Shown in pieces: positions 1-8,191 of a stretch of 18,435 nt of DNA. The DNA is from an uncultured Caryophanales bacterium (GTDB lineage: Bacteria > Bacillota_I > Bacilli_A > RFN20 > CAG-826). The notes beneath the pieces are model-generated. The model had not been told where the DNA came from and ran no database searches. It saw only the letters and a program-made list of their open reading frames with translations. Numbering within the stretch: the first letter of the stretch is position 1; every line of letters begins with the position of its first letter. The stretch is taken from contig CAMIVH010000011.1 in the NCBI GenBank assembly GCA_946401755.1, positions 1 to 18,435 of the forward strand, given 5' to 3'. The position numbers were made by a program, and so were the translations under genes.

Positions 1-50
1 GTAGCCACTAAAGAACCGAGCAATAAAAATAATAATGCTTGTTTTTTCAT
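1..50 (-). CDS. Secreted or lipoprotein gene, 5' end only
   Basis: Only the first 16 codons are inside the window. They read MKK followed by a run of Leu, Phe, Ala and Gly, which is the n-region and hydrophobic core of a Sec signal peptide. An AGAGAGGA Shine-Dalgarno stretch lies nine bases upstream of the ATG. The following gene product is a lipoprotein, so this one may be a lipoprotein too, but no lipobox is reached before the edge. The mature protein cannot be judged. Confidence 0.6.
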   Translation of the reverse strand, partial: MKKQALLFLLLGSLVA

Positions 51-106
51 GTATAAAAATCCTCTCTTTGCTCTAATATTCTCACATTCTTATGGATAAT
101 TAAATA

Positions 107-134
107 TGATTATTATATTTTTTGCACAGGTCAA
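107..134 (-). promoter_or_regulatory. Possible promoter for the gene at the left edge
   Basis: On the minus strand TTGACC (129-134) is followed 16 bases later by TAATCA (107-112), giving a leader of about 50 bases. A better -10 match, TATAAT at 112-117, is only 11 bases from TTGACC, so the assignment is uncertain. An alternating purine-pyrimidine tract lies directly upstream at 136-157. Confidence 0.3.
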
Positions 135-159
135 TCATGTGCGTGTGCGTATATGTGAC

Positions 160-190
160 AAAAAGAAAGGATCCTCCAAGGACCCTTTCG
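160..190 (-). terminator. Intrinsic terminator after the 640-residue lipoprotein gene
   Basis: On the minus strand a stem of GAAAGG..TCC with GGA..CCTTTC closes a TTGGA loop and is followed by TTTTT. It begins about 20 bases after the stop codon at 213 and separates this gene from the one at the left edge. Confidence 0.8.
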
Positions 191-212
191 TATTTAGTTT
201 TTATTGAATTAA

Positions 213-2135
213 TTATCCAATGTAAGCGAGTCTAACTTCGCCACTGAAAATTGGCATATTGTCTTGGGCTTCTGGTGTCTTGAATGTGACAACAAATTCA
301 CCTTGAGCATCGAGTTTTTCAATTTCGATTTCACCAATCTTTAATTCTTTGGCGTTGTTATAGCCGGAGCCGATTCTTTCATTGATACATGTGACTGTAC
401 CATTAACTTCGCCAGAAGATAATGTATAACCTGAAGCGAGGTTTGTGGAGGCGGCGCCTCTCTTAACTGTCATATAGAATGCAGCTTTACCAGCAACAGC
501 GTTAGCTTCGCCGAGTTTGAATCTCCATGTGTAAGCTGTGTTGAGGGCTAATTTGCCGTCTTGGATTGAAGAAGCATCATCACATGCTAATAAATCCATA
601 ACAGCACCAATCATTTGACCACAAACTGAACATGTTTTAATTTTGCCTTCTTTACCTTGACTGTTTGTGAATGCTGTTTCATTTTCTGTATGAGCAGCAT
701 AGTTGAATCTAGCCTTTGGAAGGTTGGCGTATTCGTTCCAGTGACCATATGTATCGCCTTTGAATTCAGCGGCTGGTTGTGGAGCGGTTTCGTAGAAGTA
801 AATGACTAATTTAGAAACGGCAAAGTTGTAGCTACCTAATCTTTCGAATTCGAGGACGTTATCACCAGCGGCCATTGTTGCTTGACCAAGTGGTAATAAA
901 GCGACTGGAGAAAAGTTCTTGTCATCATCAAATAACTTTTCACCATCTGCTGTTAATTCAGCAAATGTCATCTTCATGTATGGACCCTTATCGACGACAG
1001 CGTCATTGAATTTAATTCTTAAGTTACCTTCTTCTGTTGTCTTACTAGCATCTGTAGAAGAAGTATGAGCATATGTCTTATAGTCGTTGCTGGAGTAGGA
1101 ATCCATGAAACCGACTTGATAGATTTGAGCAAAGCCAGCTTTGGCAAAATCGAATTTCCAAGAAATCTTATTACCGTTACTATCGAGTTTTAAGTAACCT
1201 TCTTCTGTGTTGGCCTTGTTCTTGGAACCTTCAGCGAAAGAACCATCTAAAGCATTGATTTCGATCTTTGTAGCACCATCAATACGGCTTGTACGTTTTG
1301 TGTAACCAACATAACCTTCGCCTTTAGCGGCGACTGCTTCTGCTGGTGTCCAATCACTGTATTCTTCGACAATGAAGACAAAGTCTTTAATGAGCATATT
1401 TTGAGTTTGAACTCTGGTGTATTTAATTTCATTGACGCCAGCTTCTAATGTCACTGGAGCAAATGGAGCGTAACCATCATAGGAGAGGTGGTCACTTGGG
1501 CTAGACAAATCGGTATTGATTTGTTCTTCACCAAAGTAATCTCTGTATTTTTTGCTTTTTTGAGCAGAAGCATCTAATGCGACACCATTAACTTCGACTT
1601 TGGCGCTTGGTGTATTATTGCGGTAGAAACCAGCGTCTCTATTGCCGTCTGTTGACCAACCATCCATACAACCGAAGAAGAATAACTTACCGGAGTATTT
1701 CTTGTCGACCTTCATCTTGAAGGAGAAGGATTGGTTGTTGTCTGATAATTTTGTGTAACCTTCTGGTGTACCATTTTTTCTTGAGGAACCACTGGCATAT
1801 TTAACGACTGATTGGTTGACTTTTAATCTTAAGAAGCCATCGTTATCAGCACATGCGGCCTTCTTGTAGGCGGCTGTACCAGCTTCTTCGTCTGCTGCGA
1901 CATCTTCGTCAGCGCCGAAATGGTGACCGTCTGGATCAGCGACTTCACCTTGACCACCACCTTGAGATGAGGAGGAGCTAGAAGAAGAGGCTGTGGATGA
2001 TGTACTTGGTCTAGATGATGTTGAACTTGGGGCTGGTCCTTGACTACTCTTACTGCTTGTTTCTGTACCTGTACAAGCTGTAACGCCCATCGCCAACATG
2101 ACACCTAAGACTGTTAATAGTTTTGCTTTTTTCAT
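213..2135 (-). CDS. Large surface lipoprotein with two related beta-rich domains
   Basis: The 640-residue product starts with a lipoprotein signal peptide: MKKAK, a hydrophobic core, and the lipobox GVTAC with Cys21 as the lipidation site. Residues 22-65 are a Ser/Thr/Pro/Gly linker that would span the cell wall. Two domains (about 97-258 and 285-450) are internal repeats: both carry G-S-x-K-N-x-T-x-E-G-Y-x-K-L followed by a hydrophobic strand and a G-x-M-D motif, as in carbohydrate-binding jelly-roll modules. A third region (460-640) holds a C-S-V-C-G pair (502-506) and more predicted strands. The family is not recognised; sugar or glycan binding at the cell surface is inference only. Its upstream neighbour is xylA, but a terminator lies between. 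I chose the MKK start at 2135 because it begins the signal peptide; a TTG five codons upstream is also in frame. Confidence 0.85.
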   Translation of the reverse strand: MKKAKLLTVLGVMLAMGVTACTGTETSSKSSQGPAPSSTSSRPSTSSTASSSSSSSSQGGGQGEVADPDGHHFGADEDVAADEEAGTAAYKKAACADNDGFLRLKVNQSVVKYASGSSRKNGTPEGYTKLSDNNQSFSFKMKVDKKYSGKLFFFGCMDGWSTDGNRDAGFYRNNTPSAKVEVNGVALDASAQKSKKYRDYFGEEQINTDLSSPSDHLSYDGYAPFAPVTLEAGVNEIKYTRVQTQNMLIKDFVFIVEEYSDWTPAEAVAAKGEGYVGYTKRTSRIDGATKIEINALDGSFAEGSKNKANTEEGYLKLDSNGNKISWKFDFAKAGFAQIYQVGFMDSYSSNDYKTYAHTSSTDASKTTEEGNLRIKFNDAVVDKGPYMKMTFAELTADGEKLFDDDKNFSPVALLPLGQATMAAGDNVLEFERLGSYNFAVSKLVIYFYETAPQPAAEFKGDTYGHWNEYANLPKARFNYAAHTENETAFTNSQGKEGKIKTCSVCGQMIGAVMDLLACDDASSIQDGKLALNTAYTWRFKLGEANAVAGKAAFYMTVKRGAASTNLASGYTLSSGEVNGTVTCINERIGSGYNNAKELKIGEIEIEKLDAQGEFVVTFKTPEAQDNMPIFSGEVRLAYIG

Positions 2136-2432
2136 AAATGTCTCTTGCAACGAGTTTCGTTGCGTTATCCTTTCTTTAAGGGTTTTTCATTATGTACGTT
2201 AAAGGGACCCTTAAAACCATATAACGCAAAAGAAATAAAAACAAACTATAGGTCTAAATTGTTGTTTCTTTACCTCTTATCGTAATTAAGGCGAACGTGT
2301 ACGTGTATGCCTATTTTGCTATTCTTTATGAATTATCTTGTGGTGGCAACTTCTTTATTTATACATAAATAGGCAATAGGCAATTGAAATATATAGGAGC
2401 GATTTTTCAAAGTTTTATTTAAGTTTGGGTAA
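2136..2432 (-). promoter_or_regulatory. Long gene-free leader and promoter region of the lipoprotein
   Basis: About 300 bases without a gene. Minus-strand reading shows a nested inverted repeat (2161-2228), a short hairpin GCAACG-AAACT-CGTTGC (2143-2159) between the AAAGGA ribosome-binding candidate and the start codon, an alternating purine-pyrimidine tract (2295-2310), and an ATAGGCA motif in tandem (2369-2382) whose inverse occurs at 2308-2316. I could not fix one convincing promoter; TATAGT and TATAAA boxes exist without well-spaced -35 elements. Confidence 0.45.
2161..2228 (-). promoter_or_regulatory. Nested inverted repeat in the lipoprotein 5' leader
   Basis: Two sets of perfect 8-base arms nest inside one another: TGCGTTAT (2161-2168) with ATAACGCA (2221-2228), and TTTAAGGG (2175-2182) with CCCTTAAA (2208-2215). 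In the minus-strand transcript the outer 3' arm directly follows and overlaps AAAGGATAACGC, the only Shine-Dalgarno-like sequence ahead of the gene. Folding would therefore hide the ribosome-binding site. No known riboswitch class is recognised. Confidence 0.5.
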
Positions 2433-2463
2433 GAAAAAACCACCGATTTTCTCGATGGTTTTT
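2433..2463 (-). terminator. Intrinsic terminator after xylA
   Basis: The minus strand reads AACCATCGA, a GAAAA loop, TCGGTGGTT and then a T run. It starts about 20 bases after the xylA stop codon. Confidence 0.85.
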
Positions 2464-2483
2464 GTGTTTGGTTTTGTTAAGAA

Positions 2484-3806
2484 TTACTTGCCGAACAAGA
2501 CATCGTTGACGATGGCTTCGAGCATTTCTTGACGGCCACTACCTGGAAGTTCTGGAGCACCCATCTTGCAAGCGTAATCGGATAATTCTTTTAAGCTTGT
2601 CTTGTTGTTTAAGATCTTTTGACCGATTTCTGTTTCACGGAAGGAAGAATATTTCTTTTCGATGAATTGATCGATACGGCCATCTTCGATGATTTGAGCC
2701 GCTTTGATTAAACCTAAAGCGAATGTATCCATACCTAAGATATAGGCTAAGAACATATCTTCCATTGTGTAGGATGGACGACGTGTCTTGGAGTCAAAGT
2801 TGAAACCACCTGTGAGACCACCATTCTTTAAGACTTCGTACATACATTGTGTCGCACTGTAGACATCGAATGGGAATTCGTCTGTATCCCAACCTAAGAG
2901 CATATCGCCTTGGTTAGCATCGATGGAACCTAACATACCGTTAATGGCAGAGATTCTTAAATCGTGTTGGAATGTATGACCCGCTAATGTAGCGTGGTTA
3001 GCTTCAATGTTCATCTTGAAGTCTTTGTCTAAGCCATGGGCTCTTAAGAAACCAATAGCTGTCGCGGCGTCGAAGTCATATTGGTGTTTCATTGGTTCTT
3101 TTGGTTTTGGTTCGATATAGAAATCGCCTTTGAAACCGATGGAACGGCCATATTCAACAGCCATCTTCATTAAACGAGCAATGTTTTCTTGTTCGAATTT
3201 AACGTCTGTATTGAGTAATGTTTCGTAACCTTCACGACCACCCCAGAAGACGTAACCTCTACCACCTAATTTAACGGTGATATCTAAGGCTTTCTTAACT
3301 TGAGCAGCGGCGAAAGCGAAGACATCTGCGCTGTTTGTGGAACCAGCACCATTGCAGAAACGTGGGTTACTGAACATATTGGCGGTGCCCCATAAACATT
3401 TGATATCTGTGCCTTTCATCTTTTCTAAGATGTAGTCACTGATTTCATCTAATTCTTTGTTTGTATCTTTGATATCTGCACATTCTGGAACTAAGTCAAC
3501 ATCATGGAAGCAGAAATATTTGATACCGAGTTTTTTCATGAATTCGAAACCGGCATCGACTTTGGCCTTAGCGTGTTCCATTGTGCCAACTTTAGCACCG
3601 AAACTCTTATCCGCTGGGCCGGCACCAAACATATCAACACCTGTGGCGCCTAAGTTGTGCCACCATGCCATAGCGAATGGGAGGTGTTCTTTCATTGGTT
3701 TGCCTAAAATGATTTGGTCTGGGTTGTAGTAATGGAAAGCAAAAGGATTCTTGCTCTCTTTTCCTTCAAATTTAATTTCAGGAATATTTGGAAAAATTTC
3801 TTTCAT
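2484..3806 (-). CDS. xylA: Xylose isomerase, class II
   Basis: XylA interconverts D-xylose and D-xylulose in the cytoplasm, feeding the pentose phosphate pathway, and needs two divalent metal ions. The 440-residue length is that of class II enzymes. All catalytic and metal residues fall at the family's usual numbers: His101 and Asp104 in FCFHDVD, Glu232 and Lys234 in IEPKPKEP, Glu268 and His271 in NIEANH, Asp296, and Asp307/Asp309 in GWDTDEFP. I chose the ATG at 3806 because AGAGG lies seven bases ahead and the protein begins there in the family; an in-frame extension of 12 codons upstream is unlikely. No xylulokinase, transporter or XylR gene is in the window, so it appears as a single-gene unit with its own promoter and terminator. 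Confidence 0.98.
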   Translation of the reverse strand: MKEIFPNIPEIKFEGKESKNPFAFHYYNPDQIILGKPMKEHLPFAMAWWHNLGATGVDMFGAGPADKSFGAKVGTMEHAKAKVDAGFEFMKKLGIKYFCFHDVDLVPECADIKDTNKELDEISDYILEKMKGTDIKCLWGTANMFSNPRFCNGAGSTNSADVFAFAAAQVKKALDITVKLGGRGYVFWGGREGYETLLNTDVKFEQENIARLMKMAVEYGRSIGFKGDFYIEPKPKEPMKHQYDFDAATAIGFLRAHGLDKDFKMNIEANHATLAGHTFQHDLRISAINGMLGSIDANQGDMLLGWDTDEFPFDVYSATQCMYEVLKNGGLTGGFNFDSKTRRPSYTMEDMFLAYILGMDTFALGLIKAAQIIEDGRIDQFIEKKYSSFRETEIGQKILNNKTSLKELSDYACKMGAPELPGSGRQEMLEAIVNDVLFGK

Positions 3807-3905
3807 ATGTATACCTCTACGATATGATATTGACATATACAAAGTATAAATAAATTGACTTTCTTGCGCTGATAATGGTTATATTGTTATGTGGTGAAAA
3901 TAGAC

Positions 3906-3926
3906 AAATAATACTAAGTATTATTT
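3906..3926. promoter_or_regulatory. 21-bp palindrome, likely operator for xylA
   Basis: Perfect arms AAATAATAC (3906-3914) and GTATTATTT (3918-3926) flank TAA. The site covers the predicted xylA transcription start, where a repressor would block initiation. It does not look like the usual Bacillus XylR operator, and its regulator is unknown. Confidence 0.5.
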
Positions 3927-3931
3927 AAGCA

Positions 3932-3960
3932 TTATTATTTATGTGATTAATTGTATGCAA
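3932..3960 (-). promoter_or_regulatory. xylA promoter
   Basis: On the minus strand TTGCAT (3955-3960) and TAATAA (3932-3937) are separated by 17 bases. The predicted start site, near 3925, falls inside the palindrome at 3906-3926 and leaves a leader of about 120 bases. Confidence 0.5.
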
Positions 3961-4018
3961 AAAATAAATATTCATATTTATGGGTAAAACAGATTTAAGG
4001 CAAATTAGTCAAATTGTG

Positions 4019-4047
4019 TTTACTCTTTCAAACAATATTTGTAAAAT
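4019..4047 (+). promoter_or_regulatory. Promoter of the plus-strand membrane protein gene
   Basis: TTTACT (4019-4024), a 17-base spacer and TAAAAT (4042-4047) precede a GAGG Shine-Dalgarno (4059-4062), so the leader would be under 20 bases. TCAAAC and GTTTGA arms (4028-4033 and 4049-4054) flank the -10 box. Confidence 0.55.
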
Positions 4048-4070
4048 AGTTTGACTGCGAGGTTAGCAAA

Positions 4071-5126
4071 ATGAAAGAAAGAACTAAAGAAGTATTAAGA
4101 GATGGGTTCGGCGTATTAGTCAATAACGCCGCGGCAATTAGAGGGGCAAAGAACGGTCCATTATGGTTAACAATCGTTTTCTTTGTCTTATCTTTATTCT
4201 TGCCTGTCCTTCCTATTTTTATCTCCCAAGTTAATGTCAATGGTTCCACTTTTTTAAATAAATATACATACGGTTTAGAAAAAACCGTCACTGCGATGGC
4301 CATTGAATTAAAGGACGATCGTAAAGTGGAATTTGATTTAGGTGTTGATCACATCTTATCCATTAAAGAAAATGGTAACACTGTTTCACTTGGTGCATAT
4401 GGCGCTGAAAAGCCATTTGCCACATATGAAAATAAGGCTACTGGTCAATATGACTTCATGCTTTATGTCAGTGATGTTATGACCGCTAACGAAAAGAAAA
4501 ACGTTAACACTGCTATCAGTACTAAAACATACAAGCTCACTACGAAAGAAGCTACCACTGAAAAAGAAAGCATCTATACACCTAGCTACATGATTGTCTT
4601 CCCAGATTCTTTCTATATGGTGATCTACGCTAGTAACTCCACCAAAGTGGTCACATCATCATTCACTGGTGATTTCAAGACAATGGCGGCCACTGACAAA
4701 GGTTTAACAGAATTATTAACCGTTAAAGATAAAGATGGTAATGCTGTTGCGCAAAACTTATTAAATGAAGACTACACCAATGGTGTTCTTAAGAACTTCA
4801 AGAAAGTCTTAGATAAATCTTATGAATCAAGTAAGACTGTTAATGTCTGGGGTACAAGTGGTATCTACTTAGCAATCTTCTTTGGCTTAAGTGTTGTGAT
4901 GGGCTTCATTATGTGGATCTTAACCCGTGGTAAGAACAATCCAAATAATTACTTCACTCCATGGTTAACACAAAAGATTGAAGCTAGATTAGCGTTATCT
5001 CCAGCTATCATTACCTTAATCGCTGGCTTCTTCTTAACAAGCCAAGCTCCACTATTCTTCATCTTAACTTTAGGTTTAAGAGTAATGTGGATCTCTATGA
5101 AGGAATTAAGACCTGTTCAAGGCTAA
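4071..5126 (+). CDS. Membrane protein, DUF1189/YvdJ-like topology
   Basis: The 351-residue protein has one membrane segment near residues 31-52, a roughly 200-residue extracytoplasmic-type domain rich in Thr, Lys and beta-strand patterns, then three membrane segments near 262-284, 309-322 and 325-342. This one-plus-three layout is that of DUF1189 proteins such as Bacillus YvdJ, found with maltodextrin genes. No catalytic motif is visible, so the role is unknown. It is the only clear plus-strand gene here, is divergent from xylA, and its stop codon overlaps the stop of the convergent gene at 5123. GAGG eight bases before the ATG supports the start. Confidence 0.8.
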   Translation: MKERTKEVLRDGFGVLVNNAAAIRGAKNGPLWLTIVFFVLSLFLPVLPIFISQVNVNGSTFLNKYTYGLEKTVTAMAIELKDDRKVEFDLGVDHILSIKENGNTVSLGAYGAEKPFATYENKATGQYDFMLYVSDVMTANEKKNVNTAISTKTYKLTTKEATTEKESIYTPSYMIVFPDSFYMVIYASNSTKVVTSSFTGDFKTMAATDKGLTELLTVKDKDGNAVAQNLLNEDYTNGVLKNFKKVLDKSYESSKTVNVWGTSGIYLAIFFGLSVVMGFIMWILTRGKNNPNNYFTPWLTQKIEARLALSPAIITLIAGFFLTSQAPLFFILTLGLRVMWISMKELRPVQG

Positions 5127-5464
5127 TCCCCATAATCACTACCGCGTGACTTATCTTCAGCGTAAATCTGTAAGGCATCAGTCACGTCAGTAACTTCTAA
5201 ATAAATATAGTTGTCGACTTCCGTTAATGGACTTTCAAAGTTACCGGTAAAGACAACTTTTTTATTTCTCTTCACGAGTTCAAGCATCTTATCGATAATG
5301 AGTGGATACTTATCCACGAAATGATCTTTAAAGCCCATTAATTGGGTATAGAATACTGGCTCTAAATAGAATGATTCACCACTTTCAAGGAAATATAAAG
5401 CACAGAATGGATTGTTCTCATCCTTTTCTTTTCTTAGATTTTTAAATTCTTCATAGTCTTTCAT
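5123..5464 (-). CDS. Small conserved-operon hypothetical protein, 113 aa
   Basis: I do not recognise this family. The protein is acidic, soluble, without signal peptide or membrane segments, with aromatic-rich central part (FYLEPVFYTQ) and a strand-like YIYLEV near residue 87. Its ATG overlaps the rlmH stop codon (ATGA), and GAGG inside the end of rlmH serves as ribosome-binding site, so it is translated with the core operon as its last gene. Its stop codon overlaps that of the convergent gene ending at 5126 and no terminator hairpin fits between them. Confidence 0.75.
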   Translation of the reverse strand: MKDYEEFKNLRKEKDENNPFCALYFLESGESFYLEPVFYTQLMGFKDHFVDKYPLIIDKMLELVKRNKKVVFTGNFESPLTEVDNYIYLEVTDVTDALQIYAEDKSRGSDYGD

Positions 5465-5940
5465 TTGTGGTATACCTCATTTCTATTAATTTTAAATGCG
5501 CGATAGATTTGTTCTAAAAGAATCAATCTTGTCATCTGATGTAAGAAAGTCATATTTGATAAAGACAATCTATCGTTGCAGCGGTTCTTTAATTCTTCAC
5601 TTAAACCATAAGAGCCACCGATGACAAAGGAGATATTAGAACCTCCTAAAACAAACTTATCCTCAATGTATTTAGCGAATTCTTCGCTGGTTAATTGTTT
5701 CTTTACTAAATCTAAGCCAATAAGATATTCGTTATTCTTTAATAACTTAATAATCTTTTGGCCTTCTTTATTTTTAACATTTTCAATATCCTTCTGACTT
5801 GGATTGTTATTAACGGGTTCATCATCCACTTCAATAACTTCCACTTGAGCGTATGGTTCTAGTCTTTTGAGATATTCATTAATGCCTTGTTTTAAATAGG
5901 CTTCTTTTAAGTGCCCAATCGCGTAGATCTTAATCTTCAT
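5461..5940 (-). CDS. rlmH: 23S rRNA pseudouridine-1915 N3-methyltransferase
   Basis: RlmH is a SPOUT-class methyltransferase that uses S-adenosylmethionine to methylate pseudouridine 1915 in helix 69 of 23S rRNA, acting on the assembled 70S ribosome. The 159-residue length equals that of the Staphylococcus and Bacillus proteins. The trefoil-knot signature FVIGGSYGLSEE (about residues 106-117) and the usual C-terminus ending in YHK are present. The start at 5940 has GGAGGAG nine bases upstream; an in-frame extension into walJ is not part of the family. It overlaps walJ by 11 bases and the next gene by four, showing translational coupling. Confidence 0.97.
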   Translation of the reverse strand: MKIKIYAIGHLKEAYLKQGINEYLKRLEPYAQVEVIEVDDEPVNNNPSQKDIENVKNKEGQKIIKLLKNNEYLIGLDLVKKQLTSEEFAKYIEDKFVLGGSNISFVIGGSYGLSEELKNRCNDRLSLSNMTFLHQMTRLILLEQIYRAFKINRNEVYHK

Positions 5941-6688
5941 GAGGTAAGTCTCCTCCGGAAAGTGATTTCCACTGGTTCGCGCACCTAATAATATATTTAT
6001 CCTTATTAATATGGAAGTGATTAAAGATTTTATCGTAAGCCTCAAGGGCTAATTCTGGAGTGTTAGCCTCTTCAGAAAGATGAGCTAAAGTAATCTCTTT
6101 AGTGTTATCTCCAACAATAGAGATTGCCGCGATCGCGCTATCTTCATTACATAAGTGACCATATTCTGAAAGAATACGATTCTTTAATTCAAATGGTCTA
6201 TTCGTATGTAATAACATCTTAATATCGTGATTAGATTCAATAATTAAATATGTTGGATTTTTGATGATTGGTAATGATTCTTCTAAAAAGACTCCAGTAT
6301 CAGTCATATAGAATAATGATTCTTTATTATCTTTAATGAAAAAGCCACATGGATTAATCGCATCATGGCTAGTCTTAATTGGGGTAATAATAAAGTCCCC
6401 TACGGTAAATGGTTCATTAGGTAAAACGACATTAGAAAGAGATGTAGGAAGTGTACCTTCTAAGGCATACATAATCTTTGGCGAAATGAATTTAAGTCCA
6501 GAGATATGATCAGTGTGATTATGGGTAAATAAGGCACCTGTGATGTCTTTAACATTTAAATTTATCTCTTCTAGCCCTTCAGTAAGACGTGTTAAAGAAA
6601 TGCCCATATCAATTAATAATACGGTCTTATTAGAGACAATAATGGTCGCATTACCTTTGGAGCCAGAAGCAATAATATGGTAGTACAT
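5930..6688 (-). CDS. walJ: WalJ/YycJ-type metallo-beta-lactamase-fold hydrolase
   Basis: The 252-residue protein has the metal-binding motif H-N-H-T-D-H at residues 56-61 after a long beta-strand region, matching the YycJ/WalJ family of MBL-fold phosphohydrolases and nucleases. In other Bacilli WalJ is the last gene of the walRK operon and has been linked to coordination of replication with cell division and to nuclease activity. Here it directly follows dnaB: the dnaB stop and this ATG share one base (TAATG). No good Shine-Dalgarno is visible, so it probably depends on translational coupling. It is slightly shorter than the usual length of about 264. Confidence 0.9.
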   Translation of the reverse strand: MYYHIIASGSKGNATIIVSNKTVLLIDMGISLTRLTEGLEEINLNVKDITGALFTHNHTDHISGLKFISPKIMYALEGTLPTSLSNVVLPNEPFTVGDFIITPIKTSHDAINPCGFFIKDNKESLFYMTDTGVFLEESLPIIKNPTYLIIESNHDIKMLLHTNRPFELKNRILSEYGHLCNEDSAIAAISIVGDNTKEITLAHLSEEANTPELALEAYDKIFNHFHINKDKYIIRCANQWKSLSGGDLPHED

Positions 6689-8190
6689 TAGTTCGCTGCG
6701 TTTTCGGCTATCTCTCTCATTTGCTTGAGCCATTCTTCACTTGGTTCGTCAAAACGACCAAAGCTCTTATAGAAGAAGAGATAAGCATTACCGGTTTGAC
6801 CATTTCTGTTTTTAGCGACGTTCACTTCGACATAGGAGACGTCACCACCCATTGGTTCACCAGTAATCTTTTCTTTTTGTTCTTTTACCATTTCAAAACG
6901 TTCACTACCACTTAAGTTACCCATCTTCTTGTTACCAGCGTTACTGTTAGGCGCTTTACTATTCTTATAGTAGTCTTCACGGTAAAGAAGCATAACGACG
7001 TCAGCGTCTTGTTCAATAGAACCAGAGTCACGTAAGTCAGAAAGGATAGGACGTTTATTTTCACCACGTTTTTCAACGTCACGGGATAATTGAGAAACGA
7101 CAATAATTGGAACTTGTAGTTCTCTTGCTAGAGCTTTTAGGGCTAAAGAGGTTTTACGGACTTCTTCTTGACGAGAATCCGCGCCTTTAGAGGAACTACC
7201 AGTGGTCACTAAACCTAAGTAGTCAATGATAATCATGCCTAAATCAGGTTCATTAGCTTGGAGTTTTCTACTCTTAGCGATGATATCCATTAACTTACCG
7301 TTAGGGGAGTCATCAATATAGATTGGTAAACTACCAATTTTATAAATTGCGTTAGCAACTTTCGCTCTATCAACACCCACGAGGTTACCTGTGGTAATTT
7401 TGGTTAAGGAAACGGAAGATTCCACACCGATAAGACGCTTAATAAGCGCTTCCGCAGGCATTTCTAATGAGAAGATAGCAATAGGCTTATTTGTACGGTT
7501 TGCCGCTCTATAAGCGAAATTAAGCGCTAAAGCGGTTTTACCAACAGATGGACGAGCAGCAACAATGATCATGTCACCTGGATGGAAGCCTTGAGTAATG
7601 TTGTTTAATCTATCAAAGCCAGTGGTAAGACCACTAACACCATCAGTTTTAACTTCTTGTGGTGTTTCGATGTTGAGTTTAACTTCTTCAGCGACATCTT
7701 TGGCTTTTTTAAATTCCGCTACTCTTCTTTTTTCGACGGCATCTTTTAATGTAGTTTCACTATTAGCGATGAATTCGTTAACATCACTGATTTCTTCGCT
7801 TAAATAAGCAGCGTCGATATCACGACATGTTTGAATAAGTCTTCTTAAGACAGCTTGGTCATTAACAATGTTTACGTAGTAATCAATACTAGAAAGAGCG
7901 ACCATCGCATCGGAACATTGTTGAAGATATTCAACACCACCGATGGTTTCGAGTTCTTTCATATTCATGAGTTCTTCAGTGACAGTTAAAACATCCACTG
8001 GAGTTTGTTTATCAAACAAATTCTTAATTGCGCGGTAAATGAGTTGGTGCTTACCAAGGAAGAAGTCTTCTTCGTTTAATCTACTAAAGACGGTATATAA
8101 GCATTCTCTAGACAGTAAGGCTGAGCCTAGAACCGCTTGCTCCGCTTGCGCATTATAAGGGAGTTCGCGACTATTTTTACTAACGGCCAT
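6688..8190 (-). CDS. dnaB: Replicative DNA helicase
   Basis: This is the hexameric helicase that unwinds DNA at the replication fork (called DnaC in Bacillus). The N-terminal DnaB domain covers about residues 10-110 and the RecA-like ATPase about 185-480. The Walker A sequence is AARPSVGKT (211-219), Walker B is IIID (320-323), and the block SDLRDSGSIEQDADVV (384-399) is intact. At 500 residues it is longer than the usual 450; the excess is mostly an insertion of about 40 residues (410-450) just after LLYREDYY. Its GGAGGAG site lies within the end of rplI and its ATG is one base after the rplI TGA. Confidence 0.98.
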   Translation of the reverse strand: MAVSKNSRELPYNAQAEQAVLGSALLSRECLYTVFSRLNEEDFFLGKHQLIYRAIKNLFDKQTPVDVLTVTEELMNMKELETIGGVEYLQQCSDAMVALSSIDYYVNIVNDQAVLRRLIQTCRDIDAAYLSEEISDVNEFIANSETTLKDAVEKRRVAEFKKAKDVAEEVKLNIETPQEVKTDGVSGLTTGFDRLNNITQGFHPGDMIIVAARPSVGKTALALNFAYRAANRTNKPIAIFSLEMPAEALIKRLIGVESSVSLTKITTGNLVGVDRAKVANAIYKIGSLPIYIDDSPNGKLMDIIAKSRKLQANEPDLGMIIIDYLGLVTTGSSSKGADSRQEEVRKTSLALKALARELQVPIIVVSQLSRDVEKRGENKRPILSDLRDSGSIEQDADVVMLLYREDYYKNSKAPNSNAGNKKMGNLSGSERFEMVKEQKEKITGEPMGGDVSYVEVNVAKNRNGQTGNAYLFFYKSFGRFDEPSEEWLKQMREIAENAAN

Positions 8191-8191
8191 A

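Noticed and set aside
3841..4018. A catabolite-response (cre) site or classic XylR operator before xylA
   Set aside because: A TGCGCTGATAA stretch at 3864-3874 is only a partial match to cre, and nothing matches the Bacillus XylR operator.
4028..4303. 91-codon frame antisense to the start of the DUF1189-like gene
   Set aside because: It lies opposite a real gene and its promoter, has no ribosome-binding site and no recognisable protein features.
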